This document shows, piece by piece, positions 44,688 through 52,079 of a DNA stretch of 64,000 nucleotides. The notes below the pieces were generated by a model, which was not told the origin of the DNA, ran no database searches, and was given only the letters and a program-made list of their open reading frames with translations. Position numbers and translations under genes: made by a program. How positions within the stretch are numbered: the first letter of the stretch is position 1; each line of letters begins with the position of its first letter. Source of the DNA: Erysipelotrichales bacterium (GTDB lineage: Bacteria > Bacillota_I > Bacilli_A > Erysipelotrichales > Erysipelotrichaceae); contig CAJTIT010000001.1 in assembly GCA_910576345.1 (NCBI GenBank), positions 62,001-126,000 on the forward strand, in the 5' to 3' direction.

Positions 44688-45970
44688 GAAAAATAACAAG
44701 TGAACGTTATCAAGAAACTTATTACGAAGAAACTTTGGACAATGGCCTGCGTGTCATTCTTTGGGAGAAGAAAGATTATGAAAAAAGTTTGTTCATGATG
44801 GCAACGCCGTTTGGTGCCATGCATTTGAAACAGCGAAAGAAAGGAGAAGATACGATCCATCATCCTTGTGGGATTGCGCATTTTTTGGAACATAAAATGT
44901 TTGCGTTAAAAGGAAATGACGTCATGAACTTGTTTTCGGATATGGGGGCGAATGTTAATGCATTTACCAGTTATCAGGAAACAGTTTATTATGCGTCCAC
45001 AAGCGGAGAAGTTGAAGATGTACTCAATCTCTTGCTTGATTTCGTTCAGGAATTGGAAATCGATGAAGCAACGGTGGAAAAAGAGAAAGGAATTATCGTA
45101 TCAGAACTGCACATGTATAAGGAGATGAGTGATCAGCGTCTATTAATGGAAACATATACGTCACTCTATCACAATCATCCAATGAAATATGATATTGGCG
45201 GTGATGATGAAAGCGTATTGAAGACGACAGTGGAGCAACTGTACGCCTGTTATCATATGAATTACCATCCATCGAATATGATCTTGATTTGTGTCAGTGG
45301 AAAAGACCCGGAAAAATTAATGGAGATTATCAAGGCCAATCAGCACAAAAAGCAATTTCCAAAACAAGAGGCTGTGGAACAAATCAAGGAATTGGAGCCT
45401 AAAGAAGTGGCTCGAGAATCTTTTTCATTCACCATGGATGTTACGGCGCCGAAAATATGCGTGGCTTATAAACTTTCCGGCATCCAAGATCCCTATGAGC
45501 GCTTATGTAAGGAATGGTGTATTCGCTTTTTGTTGGATGCGAATTTTACAACGCTGTATCCGAATTATCAAACATGGATGGATGATGGCATCATCAATGA
45601 TTATTGTGGTTGTGACATTGACTTTGGAGAAGACTATGGAACGATTTTGTTTTTTGCGGAGAGTGAAAATGTAGATGGCTTCATTGCATTGTGTGAAGAC
45701 TGTATGAAACGAATTCAGAATGCTGAAATTGAAGATGCCGTATTGGAACAGTTAAAACGCCGTTATTATGCACAGTCTGTGCGATCTTTGAATAGTTTTG
45801 ATGATATTGCGATTTCATTTGTCCGCAGTCTGTTTCATCATACGGATTATTTTACAACTTTGGATCTGTTAATTGATATAACTATGAAAGATATTGAGCA
45901 GGCAACTGGCGAGATTTCCAATCAACATCGTGCAATCGTTACATTGTTGCCAAAATCTCAAGATATGTAA
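44684..45970 (+). CDS. M16-type metalloprotease YmfH-like (zinc motif intact)
   Basis: 428 aa from the ATG at 44684 (GGGGAGG upstream). The inverted zinc motif is HFLEH (about residues 66-70), with the second Glu region VEKEKGIIVSEL (~142). The QETVYYASTSG strand is typical of M16 enzymes. It should cleave peptides in a closed chamber formed with the YmfF-like partner. The substrate is unknown. A terminator follows directly. Confidence 0.9.
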   Translation: MRKITSERYQETYYEETLDNGLRVILWEKKDYEKSLFMMATPFGAMHLKQRKKGEDTIHHPCGIAHFLEHKMFALKGNDVMNLFSDMGANVNAFTSYQETVYYASTSGEVEDVLNLLLDFVQELEIDEATVEKEKGIIVSELHMYKEMSDQRLLMETYTSLYHNHPMKYDIGGDDESVLKTTVEQLYACYHMNYHPSNMILICVSGKDPEKLMEIIKANQHKKQFPKQEAVEQIKELEPKEVARESFSFTMDVTAPKICVAYKLSGIQDPYERLCKEWCIRFLLDANFTTLYPNYQTWMDDGIINDYCGCDIDFGEDYGTILFFAESENVDGFIALCEDCMKRIQNAEIEDAVLEQLKRRYYAQSVRSLNSFDDIAISFVRSLFHHTDYFTTLDLLIDITMKDIEQATGEISNQHRAIVTLLPKSQDM

Positions 45971-45987
45971 ATTTGCCATATGAATAG

Positions 45988-46014
45988 AAAAAGTGCACAA
46001 GCTGCACTTTTTTT
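45988..46014 (+). terminator. Terminator after the YmfF/YmfH pair
   Basis: AAAAAGTGCA (45988-45997) and TGCACTTTTT (46003-46012), loop CAAGC, T run to 46014. Confidence 0.85.
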
Positions 46015-46122
46015 GTACATTTTTTTATGCGTTAAGGCAAATTTGGGCTTTTGCCAATCAGCCTTTTTTTTTAGATAATAAGGGCGTACAAAATAGTACT
46101 GCTAAGAAAGGAGGTTGTATGT

Positions 46123-46440
46123 ATGATCAACAATGTCGTATTGACGGGAAAAGTCGTTGAATTGCCGAAAATGAGAGAAACGCCGACGGGCATTCGCTAT
46201 GCCAATGTGCTGTTGGAAGTAATGCGTCCGTTTCGTAACAGCAACGGAGATTTTGACAGTGATCGCATATCAGTGACATTATGGAAAGGCATCGCCGATA
46301 CCGCCAATGATGTCTGTAAGATTGGCGATCTTTTGGGCATCAAAGGCCGCATTCAGTCTTATAGCGTTGAAAAAGAGACGCAGACGTATTATAACTACGA
46401 AATTGTAGCTGAACATGTTTCCTTTTTAAATATGGAATAG
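46123..46440 (+). CDS. Small single-stranded DNA-binding protein
   Basis: 105 aa, one OB fold: NNVVLTGKVVELPKMRETP, YANVLLEVMRPF, ISVTLWKGIAD and LLGIKGRIQSY. It lacks the acidic DDxPF-type tail that binds partner proteins in SSB, so it may act like SsbB or PriB rather than the main SSB. It has AAGGAGG, and is preceded by a second terminator-like hairpin near 46034-46070. Single gene; no obvious operon partner. Confidence 0.83.
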   Translation: MINNVVLTGKVVELPKMRETPTGIRYANVLLEVMRPFRNSNGDFDSDRISVTLWKGIADTANDVCKIGDLLGIKGRIQSYSVEKETQTYYNYEIVAEHVSFLNME

Positions 46441-46683
46441 CAATCACTATGCCCTTTGGAGTTTCCTGTTCTTCAAGAAAAAGGAGGAATCAATACTCTT
46501 TCTTTATTAAATTCTCAACTCTCTCGATTACAAGAAATGATGACTTGCAAATGATCTTCGCCAAAGGGCATTGTTAGTTCAGGTAAACGAAGGTCATTTG
46601 CGCCTTTATTTACAGCCGAAAAATAAAAGGCAATCACAGGTAAGGTTTGTGAATTTCCTTCCTTATAAACTTTATCTTCTTAT
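46441..46683. other. Structured intergenic region of unknown function
   Basis: Between the SSB gene and the rpsD terminator. ATGCCCTTTGG (46449-46459) is matched by CCAAAGGGCAT (46562-46572). GCAAATGATCTTCG (46547-46560) is matched, with one mismatch, by CGAAGGTCATTTGC (46588-46601). GCCTTTATTT (46602-46611) is matched by AAATAAAAGGC (46621-46631). The second pair encloses part of the first, so they are alternatives or a pseudoknot. AAGGAGGAATC (46481) looks like an RBS without a start. A minus-strand frame (about 46534-46671) reads like the end of a protein, TLPVIAFYFSAVNKGANDLR being part of it. Confidence 0.45.
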
Positions 46684-46714
46684 ATATAAAAAGCGATGGT
46701 TGTCCATCGCTTTT
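46684..46714 (-). terminator. Terminator of rpsD
   Basis: AAAAGCGATGG (46689-46699) and CCATCGCTTTT (46704-46714) with loop TTGT; on the minus strand the stem is followed by TTTTTATATA. Confidence 0.85.
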
Positions 46715-46720
46715 GTATTG

Positions 46721-47323
46721 TTAACGGTTGTAAAATTCTACGACCAATAGTTCATTGACTTCCTGATTGAGTTCACTTCTTTCAGGCAAACGTAAATAGG
46801 TTCCTTTTTTACTGTCTTTGTTGAAATCAACGAACGCAGGCGTGTTTAATGTTGCTTCCAGTGATTCGTTAATGACTTTCAAGTTTTTCGATTTTTCTTT
46901 TACTTCTACGGTTGCGCCAACTTTTACTTGTGCACTGGGAATATCGCATTTCTTTCCGTTGACCAAGATATGTCCGTGGTTAACCAGCTGGCGAGCAGCG
47001 CGGCGTGTAGGGGCAATTCCCATACGATATACGATGTTGTCCAAACGAGATTCCAACAAGCACAGGAAGTTGTCGCCGGTTACACCTTGCATACGTGTTG
47101 CTTTGTCAAAGGTGTTGCGGAATTGGCGTTCATTTAATCCATACATGAAACGGATTTTTTGCTTTTCACGAAGCTGTAAACCATAGTTGGTTAATTTTAC
47201 GCGTTTCGTAGGTCCGTGTTGGCCAGGTGCATACTGGCGCTTTTGAAGTTCTTTGCCGTTTTCTAGAATAGAAAATCCCAAACGACGAGATACTTTCCAA
47301 GTAGGTCCGGTAATTCTTGACAT
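46721..47323 (-). CDS. rpsD: 30S ribosomal protein S4
   Basis: 200 aa, the usual length for Bacillota S4. It has the N-terminal [17 protein letters not shown], the S4 RNA-binding domain ([20 protein letters not shown], ~92-111) and [10 protein letters not shown]. It is an assembly initiator of the small subunit and, in Bacillus, regulates its own gene through an mRNA leader. Its RBS GGAGG (47335-47331) directly follows the stop codon of a 54-codon frame in the leader. Confidence 0.97.
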   Translation of the reverse strand: MSRITGPTWKVSRRLGFSILENGKELQKRQYAPGQHGPTKRVKLTNYGLQLREKQKIRFMYGLNERQFRNTFDKATRMQGVTGDNFLCLLESRLDNIVYRMGIAPTRRAARQLVNHGHILVNGKKCDIPSAQVKVGATVEVKEKSKNLKVINESLEATLNTPAFVDFNKDSKKGTYLRLPERSELNQEVNELLVVEFYNR

Positions 47324-47335
47324 GTTTTGTCCTCC

Positions 47336-47500
47336 TTATTGTTTTACCTTGGTGAGATCCAACAACAGGGGTAAATCATCATCCGCTGTGTTAATACGTT
47401 CGATATCTTCGCTTTTCAGCCAAGTTACATGATATCCCATACATATGTATGTTATTAACGCTGTTTTTCGCATGACTTTACCAGCTGCTAAGATTTTCAC
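47336..47500 (-). CDS. Small reading frame in the rpsD leader, 54 aa, coupled to rpsD
   Basis: On the minus strand a GTG (47500-47498) opens a 54-codon frame, KILAAGKVMRKTALITYICM and onward to LLDLTKVKQ, ending in TAA (47338-47336). The stop is fused to the rpsD RBS as TAAGGAGG. The promoter -10 (TAAGAT) ends eight bases before the GTG, so the transcript would be nearly leaderless. The same ~180-base leader is where S4 leader RNA structure is found in Bacillus. It may be a regulatory peptide gene, a short real protein or chance. No homology is recognised. Confidence 0.45.
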   Translation of the reverse strand: MKILAAGKVMRKTALITYICMGYHVTWLKSEDIERINTADDDLPLLLDLTKVKQ

Positions 47501-47508
47501 GCTTTAAT

Positions 47509-47537
47509 ATCTTATCAAAAACAACAGAAAAAGTCAA
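47509..47537 (-). promoter_or_regulatory. rpsD promoter
   Basis: On the minus strand: TTGACT (complement of 47532-47537), 17-base spacer, TAAGAT (complement of 47509-47514). The predicted start of transcription is near 47502-47505, giving a ~180-base leader before rpsD. Confidence 0.7.
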
Positions 47538-47662
47538 ATGATTTTGCGAAATCAGACAGATAAAGAAATTGTGAAATTTAGCCGTTTTTAGCGATTGTAG
47601 AAATTAAATAGATTACTTATGACATTCACTTGGTAGATTTTGGCGGTAATCACAATCCTTCA

Positions 47663-47691
47663 TTGAAAAGATTTGAGAAACATGGTATGAT
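47663..47691 (+). promoter_or_regulatory. nagB promoter
   Basis: TTGAAA (47663-47668), 17-base spacer, TATGAT (47686-47691). The start codon follows 28 bases later with CAGGAGGT. Confidence 0.7.
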
Positions 47692-47719
47692 TAGTACATA
47701 TTCAGGAGGTAATGTTCTA

Positions 47720-48439
47720 ATGGAAATTTTTGTTTTGAAAGATTATGATGAAGTCTCTTTGAAAGCATTTGAAGTTATGAAAGAAGTTGTCGCAAACAAA
47801 AGCGATGCTGTATTGGGTTTAGCTACCGGTTCTACACCGATTGGTTTGTATCAGAATATGATCAAGGATCATAAGGATAACGGTACAAGTTATGCGTCGT
47901 GCCAGTCATTCAATCTGGATGAGTATGTTGGACTCCCTAGAGATCATAGAGAAAGTTATTATACATTCATGCATACGAATCTGTTCTCAGGAATTGATAT
48001 CAAAGAGGAAAATGTACATTTGCCATATGGCAATACAAAAGAAGATTGTGAAGCTTATGAAAAGGCAATGGAAAATATCCATGTAGATATTCAAGTGCTT
48101 GGAATCGGTGCAAATGGACATATCGGTTTTAATGAACCAGGAACTTCTTTTGATGAAGAAACACATATTGTAACGTTGACAGAGAAAACGCGTCAAGATA
48201 ATGCACGCTTCTTTGACGGAGATATAAATCAAGTACCGACACATGCCATTACAATGGGCATTGCGACAATCATGAAAGCAGGCAAAATCTTATTGATTGC
48301 GACTGGAGAAAATAAGGCAGACGCAGTTGCGGCTATGATTCATAATGCACCTAGTGTGGACTGCCCAGCGTCCGTATTACAAAATCATAAAGACGTAGTT
48401 GTAATTTTGGATGAAGCAGCGGCTTCAAAATTAAAATAA
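47720..48439 (+). CDS. nagB: Glucosamine-6-phosphate deaminase
   Basis: 239 aa from the ATG at 47720, set by CAGGAGGT; an in-frame ATG at 47630 is upstream of the promoter. LGLATGSTPIGLYQ (~37-50) binds phosphate, SFNLDEYVGL (~68) holds the catalytic Asp, GANGHIGFNEPGTSF (~128-142) is the active-site loop, and ATGENKADAV is present near the end. It turns glucosamine-6-phosphate into fructose-6-phosphate and ammonia, linking amino-sugar use to glycolysis. No nagA is adjacent. Confidence 0.96.
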   Translation: MEIFVLKDYDEVSLKAFEVMKEVVANKSDAVLGLATGSTPIGLYQNMIKDHKDNGTSYASCQSFNLDEYVGLPRDHRESYYTFMHTNLFSGIDIKEENVHLPYGNTKEDCEAYEKAMENIHVDIQVLGIGANGHIGFNEPGTSFDEETHIVTLTEKTRQDNARFFDGDINQVPTHAITMGIATIMKAGKILLIATGENKADAVAAMIHNAPSVDCPASVLQNHKDVVVILDEAAASKLK

Positions 48440-48444
48440 TGAAA

Positions 48445-48484
48445 AAAAATGAAGTGTTACCTTAGATGGCTATACTTCATTTTT
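48445..48484. terminator. Bidirectional terminator between nagB and the HTH gene
   Basis: AAAAATGAAGT (48445-48455) and ACTTCATTTTT (48474-48484). A-rich and T-rich flanks allow it to act in both directions for the convergent genes. Confidence 0.75.
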
Positions 48485-48715
48485 TAATGGACTTTCGTAT
48501 GTGAATAATTGATTGGGCGTGCATTGGAATACCCAGCATAATTTACTGATGGTTAGAAAATCAATTCTCGTGATTTTGTTTTGACAATATTTGTTGAATT
48601 GGGATCGCTTGATATCGGTTAATTTGCATATCTTTCCTTTTGAATAACCACTTTCTTTAATCAAGTCATTTATATTTAATGTTATCTTACCGTATGTATG
48701 ATCATAATTATCCAT
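48470..48715 (-). CDS. Small XRE/Cro-type HTH protein
   Basis: 81 aa. NINDLIKESGYSKGKICKLT (~14-33), then DIKRSQFNKYCQNKITRIDF and ISKLCWVFQCTPNQLFTY, give the five-helix Cro/C1 layout with the recognition helix around residues 36-46. It probably binds DNA as a dimer. It is divergent from the AbrB-like gene; the promoters overlap, so it may regulate that gene or itself. It has GGAAGG as RBS. Confidence 0.8.
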   Translation of the reverse strand: MDNYDHTYGKITLNINDLIKESGYSKGKICKLTDIKRSQFNKYCQNKITRIDFLTISKLCWVFQCTPNQLFTYESPLKNEV

Positions 48716-48731
48716 AATTCATATTCCTTCC

Positions 48732-48761
48732 TTGACATCATTAGTATAAGTTTGTTACCAT
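48732..48761 (+). promoter_or_regulatory. Promoter of the AbrB-like gene
   Basis: TTGACA (48732-48737), 18-base spacer, TACCAT preceded by TG (48756-48761). It overlaps a minus-strand TTCCAA/TATACT pair serving the HTH gene. Confidence 0.55.
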
Positions 48762-48812
48762 TTATTTGGAAGTTCCACGATGATGGAGTACTTTAAGGTG
48801 GATGGTGAAAGA

Positions 48813-49034
48813 ATGAGACTAACAAGAAAATTGGATAAATTGGGCAGAATCGTTATTCCCAAGAATATAAGAAGGGAAATGGGGATAGAGGCCAATGATA
48901 AACTGATGCTGGATTACAAGAATGGTGTTGTGATTATTTCCATTCATGAAGACTGTATATGTGACAGATGCGGCAGAGCAACGCTAAGCAAATATAAGTT
49001 TTGTCCTGATTGCGGCAAGAAGATTGTCCGATAA
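48813..49034 (+). CDS. AbrB/SpoVT-type regulator with zinc ribbon
   Basis: 73 aa from the ATG at 48813; an upstream ATG at 48780 is about 12 bases from the predicted transcription start and lacks an RBS. The swapped-hairpin AbrB domain is RLTRKLDKLGRIVIPKNIRR (~2-21) followed by GIEANDKLML. A C-terminal zinc ribbon has CDRCGRA and CPDCGKK. AbrB-like proteins are dimeric transition-state regulators. Start choice is not certain. Confidence 0.85.
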   Translation: MRLTRKLDKLGRIVIPKNIRREMGIEANDKLMLDYKNGVVIISIHEDCICDRCGRATLSKYKFCPDCGKKIVR

Positions 49035-49113
49035 AACTATATTTAGGTATCATGAAAGCGTTGGTTGAAAATTAACAAACGATTGTAATGAGACGAAAAT
49101 TTAAAAAAAATAC

Positions 49114-49142
49114 TTGTCATTAGTAATGGATTATGATATTAT
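49114..49142 (+). promoter_or_regulatory. Promoter of the five-tRNA cluster
   Basis: TTGTCA (49114-49119), 17-base spacer, TATTAT (49137-49142), 30 bases before tRNA-Ser. Confidence 0.65.
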
Positions 49143-49172
49143 ATACAGGCATCGAAGTTAATGATCAGCTAT

Positions 49173-49263
49173 GGAGTAGTACTCAAGAGGCTGAAGAGGT
49201 GCCCCTGCTAAGGGCATAGGTCGGGAAACTGGCGCGAGAGTTCAAATCTCTCCTACTCCGCCA
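49173..49263 (+). tRNA. tRNA-Ser (GCT)
   Basis: 91 bases with long variable arm; GGAGTAG/CTACTCC acceptor and GCT anticodon in CTGCTAA; encoded CCA. Confidence 0.96.
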
Positions 49264-49275
49264 TTAACTTTAAAA

Positions 49276-49351
49276 GGTCCAGTGGTGTAGTGGTTAACAT
49301 GCCTCCCTGTCACGGAGGAGATCGAGGGTTCGAGTCCCTTCTGGACCGCCA
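49276..49351 (+). tRNA. tRNA-Asp (GTC), copy 1
   Basis: 76 bases; GGTCCAG/CTGGACC acceptor, GTC anticodon in CTGTCAC; encoded CCA. Identical to the next copy. Confidence 0.96.
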
Positions 49352-49372
49352 TTAAAAATCAAATAACACACT

Positions 49373-49448
49373 GGTCCAGTGGTGTAGTGGTTAACATGCC
49401 TCCCTGTCACGGAGGAGATCGAGGGTTCGAGTCCCTTCTGGACCGCCA
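49373..49448 (+). tRNA. tRNA-Asp (GTC), copy 2
   Basis: 76 bases, identical to copy 1; the two are separated by a 21-base spacer, so this looks like a recent tandem duplication or one kept identical by gene conversion. Confidence 0.96.
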
Positions 49449-49451
49449 TTT

Positions 49452-49525
49452 GCAGATGTAGTTCAATGGTAGAACACAGCCTTGCCAAGGCTGACACGGG
49501 GGTTCGATTCCCCTCATCTGCTCCA
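49452..49525 (+). tRNA. tRNA-Gly (GCC)
   Basis: 74 bases; GCAGATG/CATCTGC acceptor, GCC anticodon in TTGCCAA; encoded CCA. It borders a decayed mobile-element scar that includes an integrase end, so it may have been the attachment site. Confidence 0.96.
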
Positions 49526-49537
49526 TTTCATTGATAT

Positions 49538-49562
49538 GCTCCTTATTCATGGGAGCTTTTTT
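49538..49562 (+). terminator. Terminator of the tRNA cluster
   Basis: GCTCC (49538-49542) and GGAGC (49552-49556) followed by TTTTTT. Confidence 0.7.
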
Positions 49563-49725
49563 CATGTCCAAAAAATTCTTGACCCAATTTTTGACCCAAT
49601 GCTTGAATTTTATATTGGTATTCAAAATTGAAATTATTGTTCAAAACATTCACAATATTCTTTTGTGGATTGGGAAACATATGACCATATACTTGTAGAA
49701 CCATCTCTACACTTCCCCAATGCAT
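49543..49725 (-). pseudogene. Tyrosine recombinase (integrase) C-terminal fragment
   Basis: The 60-codon frame reads HWGSVEMVLQVYGHMFPNPQ, matching the end of phage and ICE integrases where VYGHMFP holds the catalytic Tyr. The rest of the enzyme (core-binding and catalytic Arg regions) is gone; upstream frames are interrupted. Its stop codon lies in the tRNA cluster terminator, next to the presumed attachment site in tRNA-Gly. Confidence 0.75.
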
Positions 49726-50298
49726 TCAGCGATTTCATAAGCACATAATCTTTTGGAAAGAGCATACTGATCCAATTCGTGAAAGATTGAAACGTATGAA
49801 ATTATAAGCAAAAGAAACTTTTTTTAAGCAAATGTAGAAAAGAAATTATTTTTAAATTAAAAACCTACCATAATTAAAAAACAATTATGCTATTAGTGAA
49901 GAGGATAAAGACATAATTATGACTTTGCTAAAAAAGTTAATATCAATGTAGAGGGAATGAACAGTATCGATGACTCAAATTCCCTTATGGATGATTTTGA
50001 GTATACAATCAAAAGTATACTAATAGTATTGATGATTTTCGTTTAGAATTAAAATATAAAAATCAAAGAATCAAAACTCTCGAAAGACAAAATATCACAA
50101 AGCAAAATAAAACTCTTAACAAATTAAAGAAATTACTTAAAGTATTGATCAATTACCATTGTGCAAGTACCACACCGCTTATAATCAATGGATTATAGAA
50201 AATATTTCTACAATCCAATTTTTTGTTACCGTACTCTATTAAAAAATTATATGAAGTAGTATAATTGGTTTGCTAAAACTTGAAGGGAAGTGAACAAT

Positions 50299-50391
50299 AT
50301 GAAAAAATGGTATAGAGAGCATAAAAAAACAATTGGAAGGATAATAATTTTAGTAGGTGTAGCTGTTGCTTGTGCAATAAATTTATTATAA
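50299..50391 (+). CDS. Very small membrane peptide, 30 aa
   Basis: A basic head (KKWYREHKKTIGR, ~2-14) is followed by a single hydrophobic helix (IIILVGVAVACAINLL). GAAGGGAAGTGAAC lies upstream as RBS and TATAAT (50260-50265) as -10. The layout resembles small membrane toxins or phage-type accessory peptides, but no family is recognised. It lies in the mobile-element scar and may be a leftover that is still expressed. Confidence 0.4.
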   Translation: MKKWYREHKKTIGRIIILVGVAVACAINLL

Positions 50392-50693
50392 GAACCATGC
50401 GATTCTTTATTAGTAACATTTCTTGCATGCTGGATTATTGATATTACTGTAGTTTGCATTACTGTGATATTTTGTCCTGTTTTCGGATCCTGCAACATAC
50501 TTCACCGGATACGGTTTGTGCAGGTGTGCTTTGTGTTTCCTGCTGGGACGGCTGTGATTCTTTGGAAACTGTATTCTTTAATTTAAAATATGAAAGATGT
50601 ATATGCTATAATGGATAAGTTATATCAATCAAAAAAAGAAATAGTTTCTGTTACATTGATCTTATATATTCTAAAAGAAAAAGGTGTGATAAT

Positions 50694-52010
50694 ATGCAGG
50701 CAAGTTTATTTGATGATCGTGAATTACAAGAACCGTTGGCAGCGCGATTGCGTCCTAACTCATTAGAAGATTATGTGGGACAAAAGCATATCTTGTCCGA
50801 GGGTAAGATTTTATGGCGATTGATCCAAAGTGATCATATTCCTTCCATGATATTTTGGGGACCTCCGGGTGTAGGGAAAACAACGCTGGCAAGAATTATC
50901 GCACATAAAACGCTCGCAACATTTATTGATTTCAGCGCTGTGACCAGTGGAATCAAGGAAATCAAAGATGTGATGAATAAAGCGGAGAATGCAAGAAGGA
51001 TGGGAGAAAAAACAATCTTGTTCGTTGATGAAATTCATCGATTCAATAAAGCCCAGCAAGATGCTTTTTTACCATTTGTGGAAAAGGGAAGCATTATTTT
51101 AATTGGCGCTACGACAGAAAACCCATCGTTTGAGATCAATGCCGCTTTATTATCACGCTGTAAAGTATTTGTTTTACATGCGCTTACAGAAGATGATCTG
51201 CATGAACTGCTGTATCATGCGTTGAAACATCCGCAAGGTTTTGGAAACCAAGTGATTGATATCAAAGAAGATCTGCTTCATATGATTGCCGTATTTGCAA
51301 ATGGTGACGCAAGAATCGCTTTGAATACACTGGAAATGGTAATTTTAAACGGAACGATTTCTGATGACAAGATCATAGTCACAAAAGAGATTTTGGAACA
51401 ATGCATTTCAAAGAAGTCATTGCTGTATGATAAAAAAGGGGAAGAACATTACAATATAATTTCTGCGCTACATAAATCCATGCGTAACAGTGATGTGAAT
51501 GCATCTATTTATTGGTTGGCAAGGATGTTGGAAGCAGGAGAAGATCCCTTATATGTGGCGCGTCGTTTGATTCGTTTTGCATCAGAAGACATTGGCATGG
51601 CGGATTCACGCGCGATTGAGATAACGACAGCGGTGTATCAAGCATGTCATTTTATTGGCATGCCGGAATGCAGCGTGCATTTAGCACATGCGGTCACTTA
51701 TCTATCGTTGGCGCCAAAATCCAATGCGCTGTATTTGGCATATGAATCAGCTAAACAAGATGCCCAAAATCAAATGGCAGAACCTGTGCCGCTACATTTA
51801 AGAAATGCGGTAACGAAGCTGATGAAAGATTTGGATTATGGAAAAGGTTATACATACGCACATGATACGGAAGAAAAATTAACTAGTATGCAGTGCTTGC
51901 CGGATCGTTTAAAATACGCGAATTATTATCACCCGACATGCATGGGCAGTGAAGCGAAAGTTAAAGAGCGCATGAGACAAATCGAGCAATGGAAGAATAA
52001 GCATCAATAA
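50694..52010 (+). CDS. rarA: Replication-associated recombination AAA+ ATPase RarA
   Basis: 438 aa. AARLRPNSLEDYVGQKHIL opens the AAA+ module; Walker A is GPPGVGKTT (~56-64), Walker B LFVDEIHRFNKAQQD (~107) and sensor GATTENPSFEIN (~138). The C-terminal MgsA domain forms the tetramer. It acts at stalled replication forks. Start ATG with AAGGTGTGATA upstream. Confidence 0.94.
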   Translation: MQASLFDDRELQEPLAARLRPNSLEDYVGQKHILSEGKILWRLIQSDHIPSMIFWGPPGVGKTTLARIIAHKTLATFIDFSAVTSGIKEIKDVMNKAENARRMGEKTILFVDEIHRFNKAQQDAFLPFVEKGSIILIGATTENPSFEINAALLSRCKVFVLHALTEDDLHELLYHALKHPQGFGNQVIDIKEDLLHMIAVFANGDARIALNTLEMVILNGTISDDKIIVTKEILEQCISKKSLLYDKKGEEHYNIISALHKSMRNSDVNASIYWLARMLEAGEDPLYVARRLIRFASEDIGMADSRAIEITTAVYQACHFIGMPECSVHLAHAVTYLSLAPKSNALYLAYESAKQDAQNQMAEPVPLHLRNAVTKLMKDLDYGKGYTYAHDTEEKLTSMQCLPDRLKYANYYHPTCMGSEAKVKERMRQIEQWKNKHQ

Positions 52011-52079
52011 GAGCAGGATATGCCGGCTTTTCTAAATCCGTTCTATATAATTGGGCTGTTTTATTTGTGTGTTTATAAA

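Larger units (their letters stand above)
49526..50640. mobile_element. Decayed integrative/mobilisable element scar
   Basis: About 1.1 kb, strongly AT-rich, beginning at the 3' end of tRNA-Gly. It contains an integrase C-terminal fragment (49543-49725, minus), a stop-bounded peptide ending in HTDPIRERLKRM (plus, near 49750-49805), a coiled-coil fragment resembling the end of a MobV-type relaxase (near 50020-50196), a 30-codon membrane peptide gene (50299-50391) and minus-strand pieces (SKESQPSQQETQSTPAQTVS, then LQDPKTGQNITVMQTTVIS in another frame, 50400-50580). No intact transfer gene remains. Confidence 0.6.

Noticed and set aside
46441-46683. tmRNA, 6S RNA, RNase P RNA or SRP RNA in the structured region
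   Set aside because: None of the conserved blocks of these RNAs is present, so it is left as unknown.
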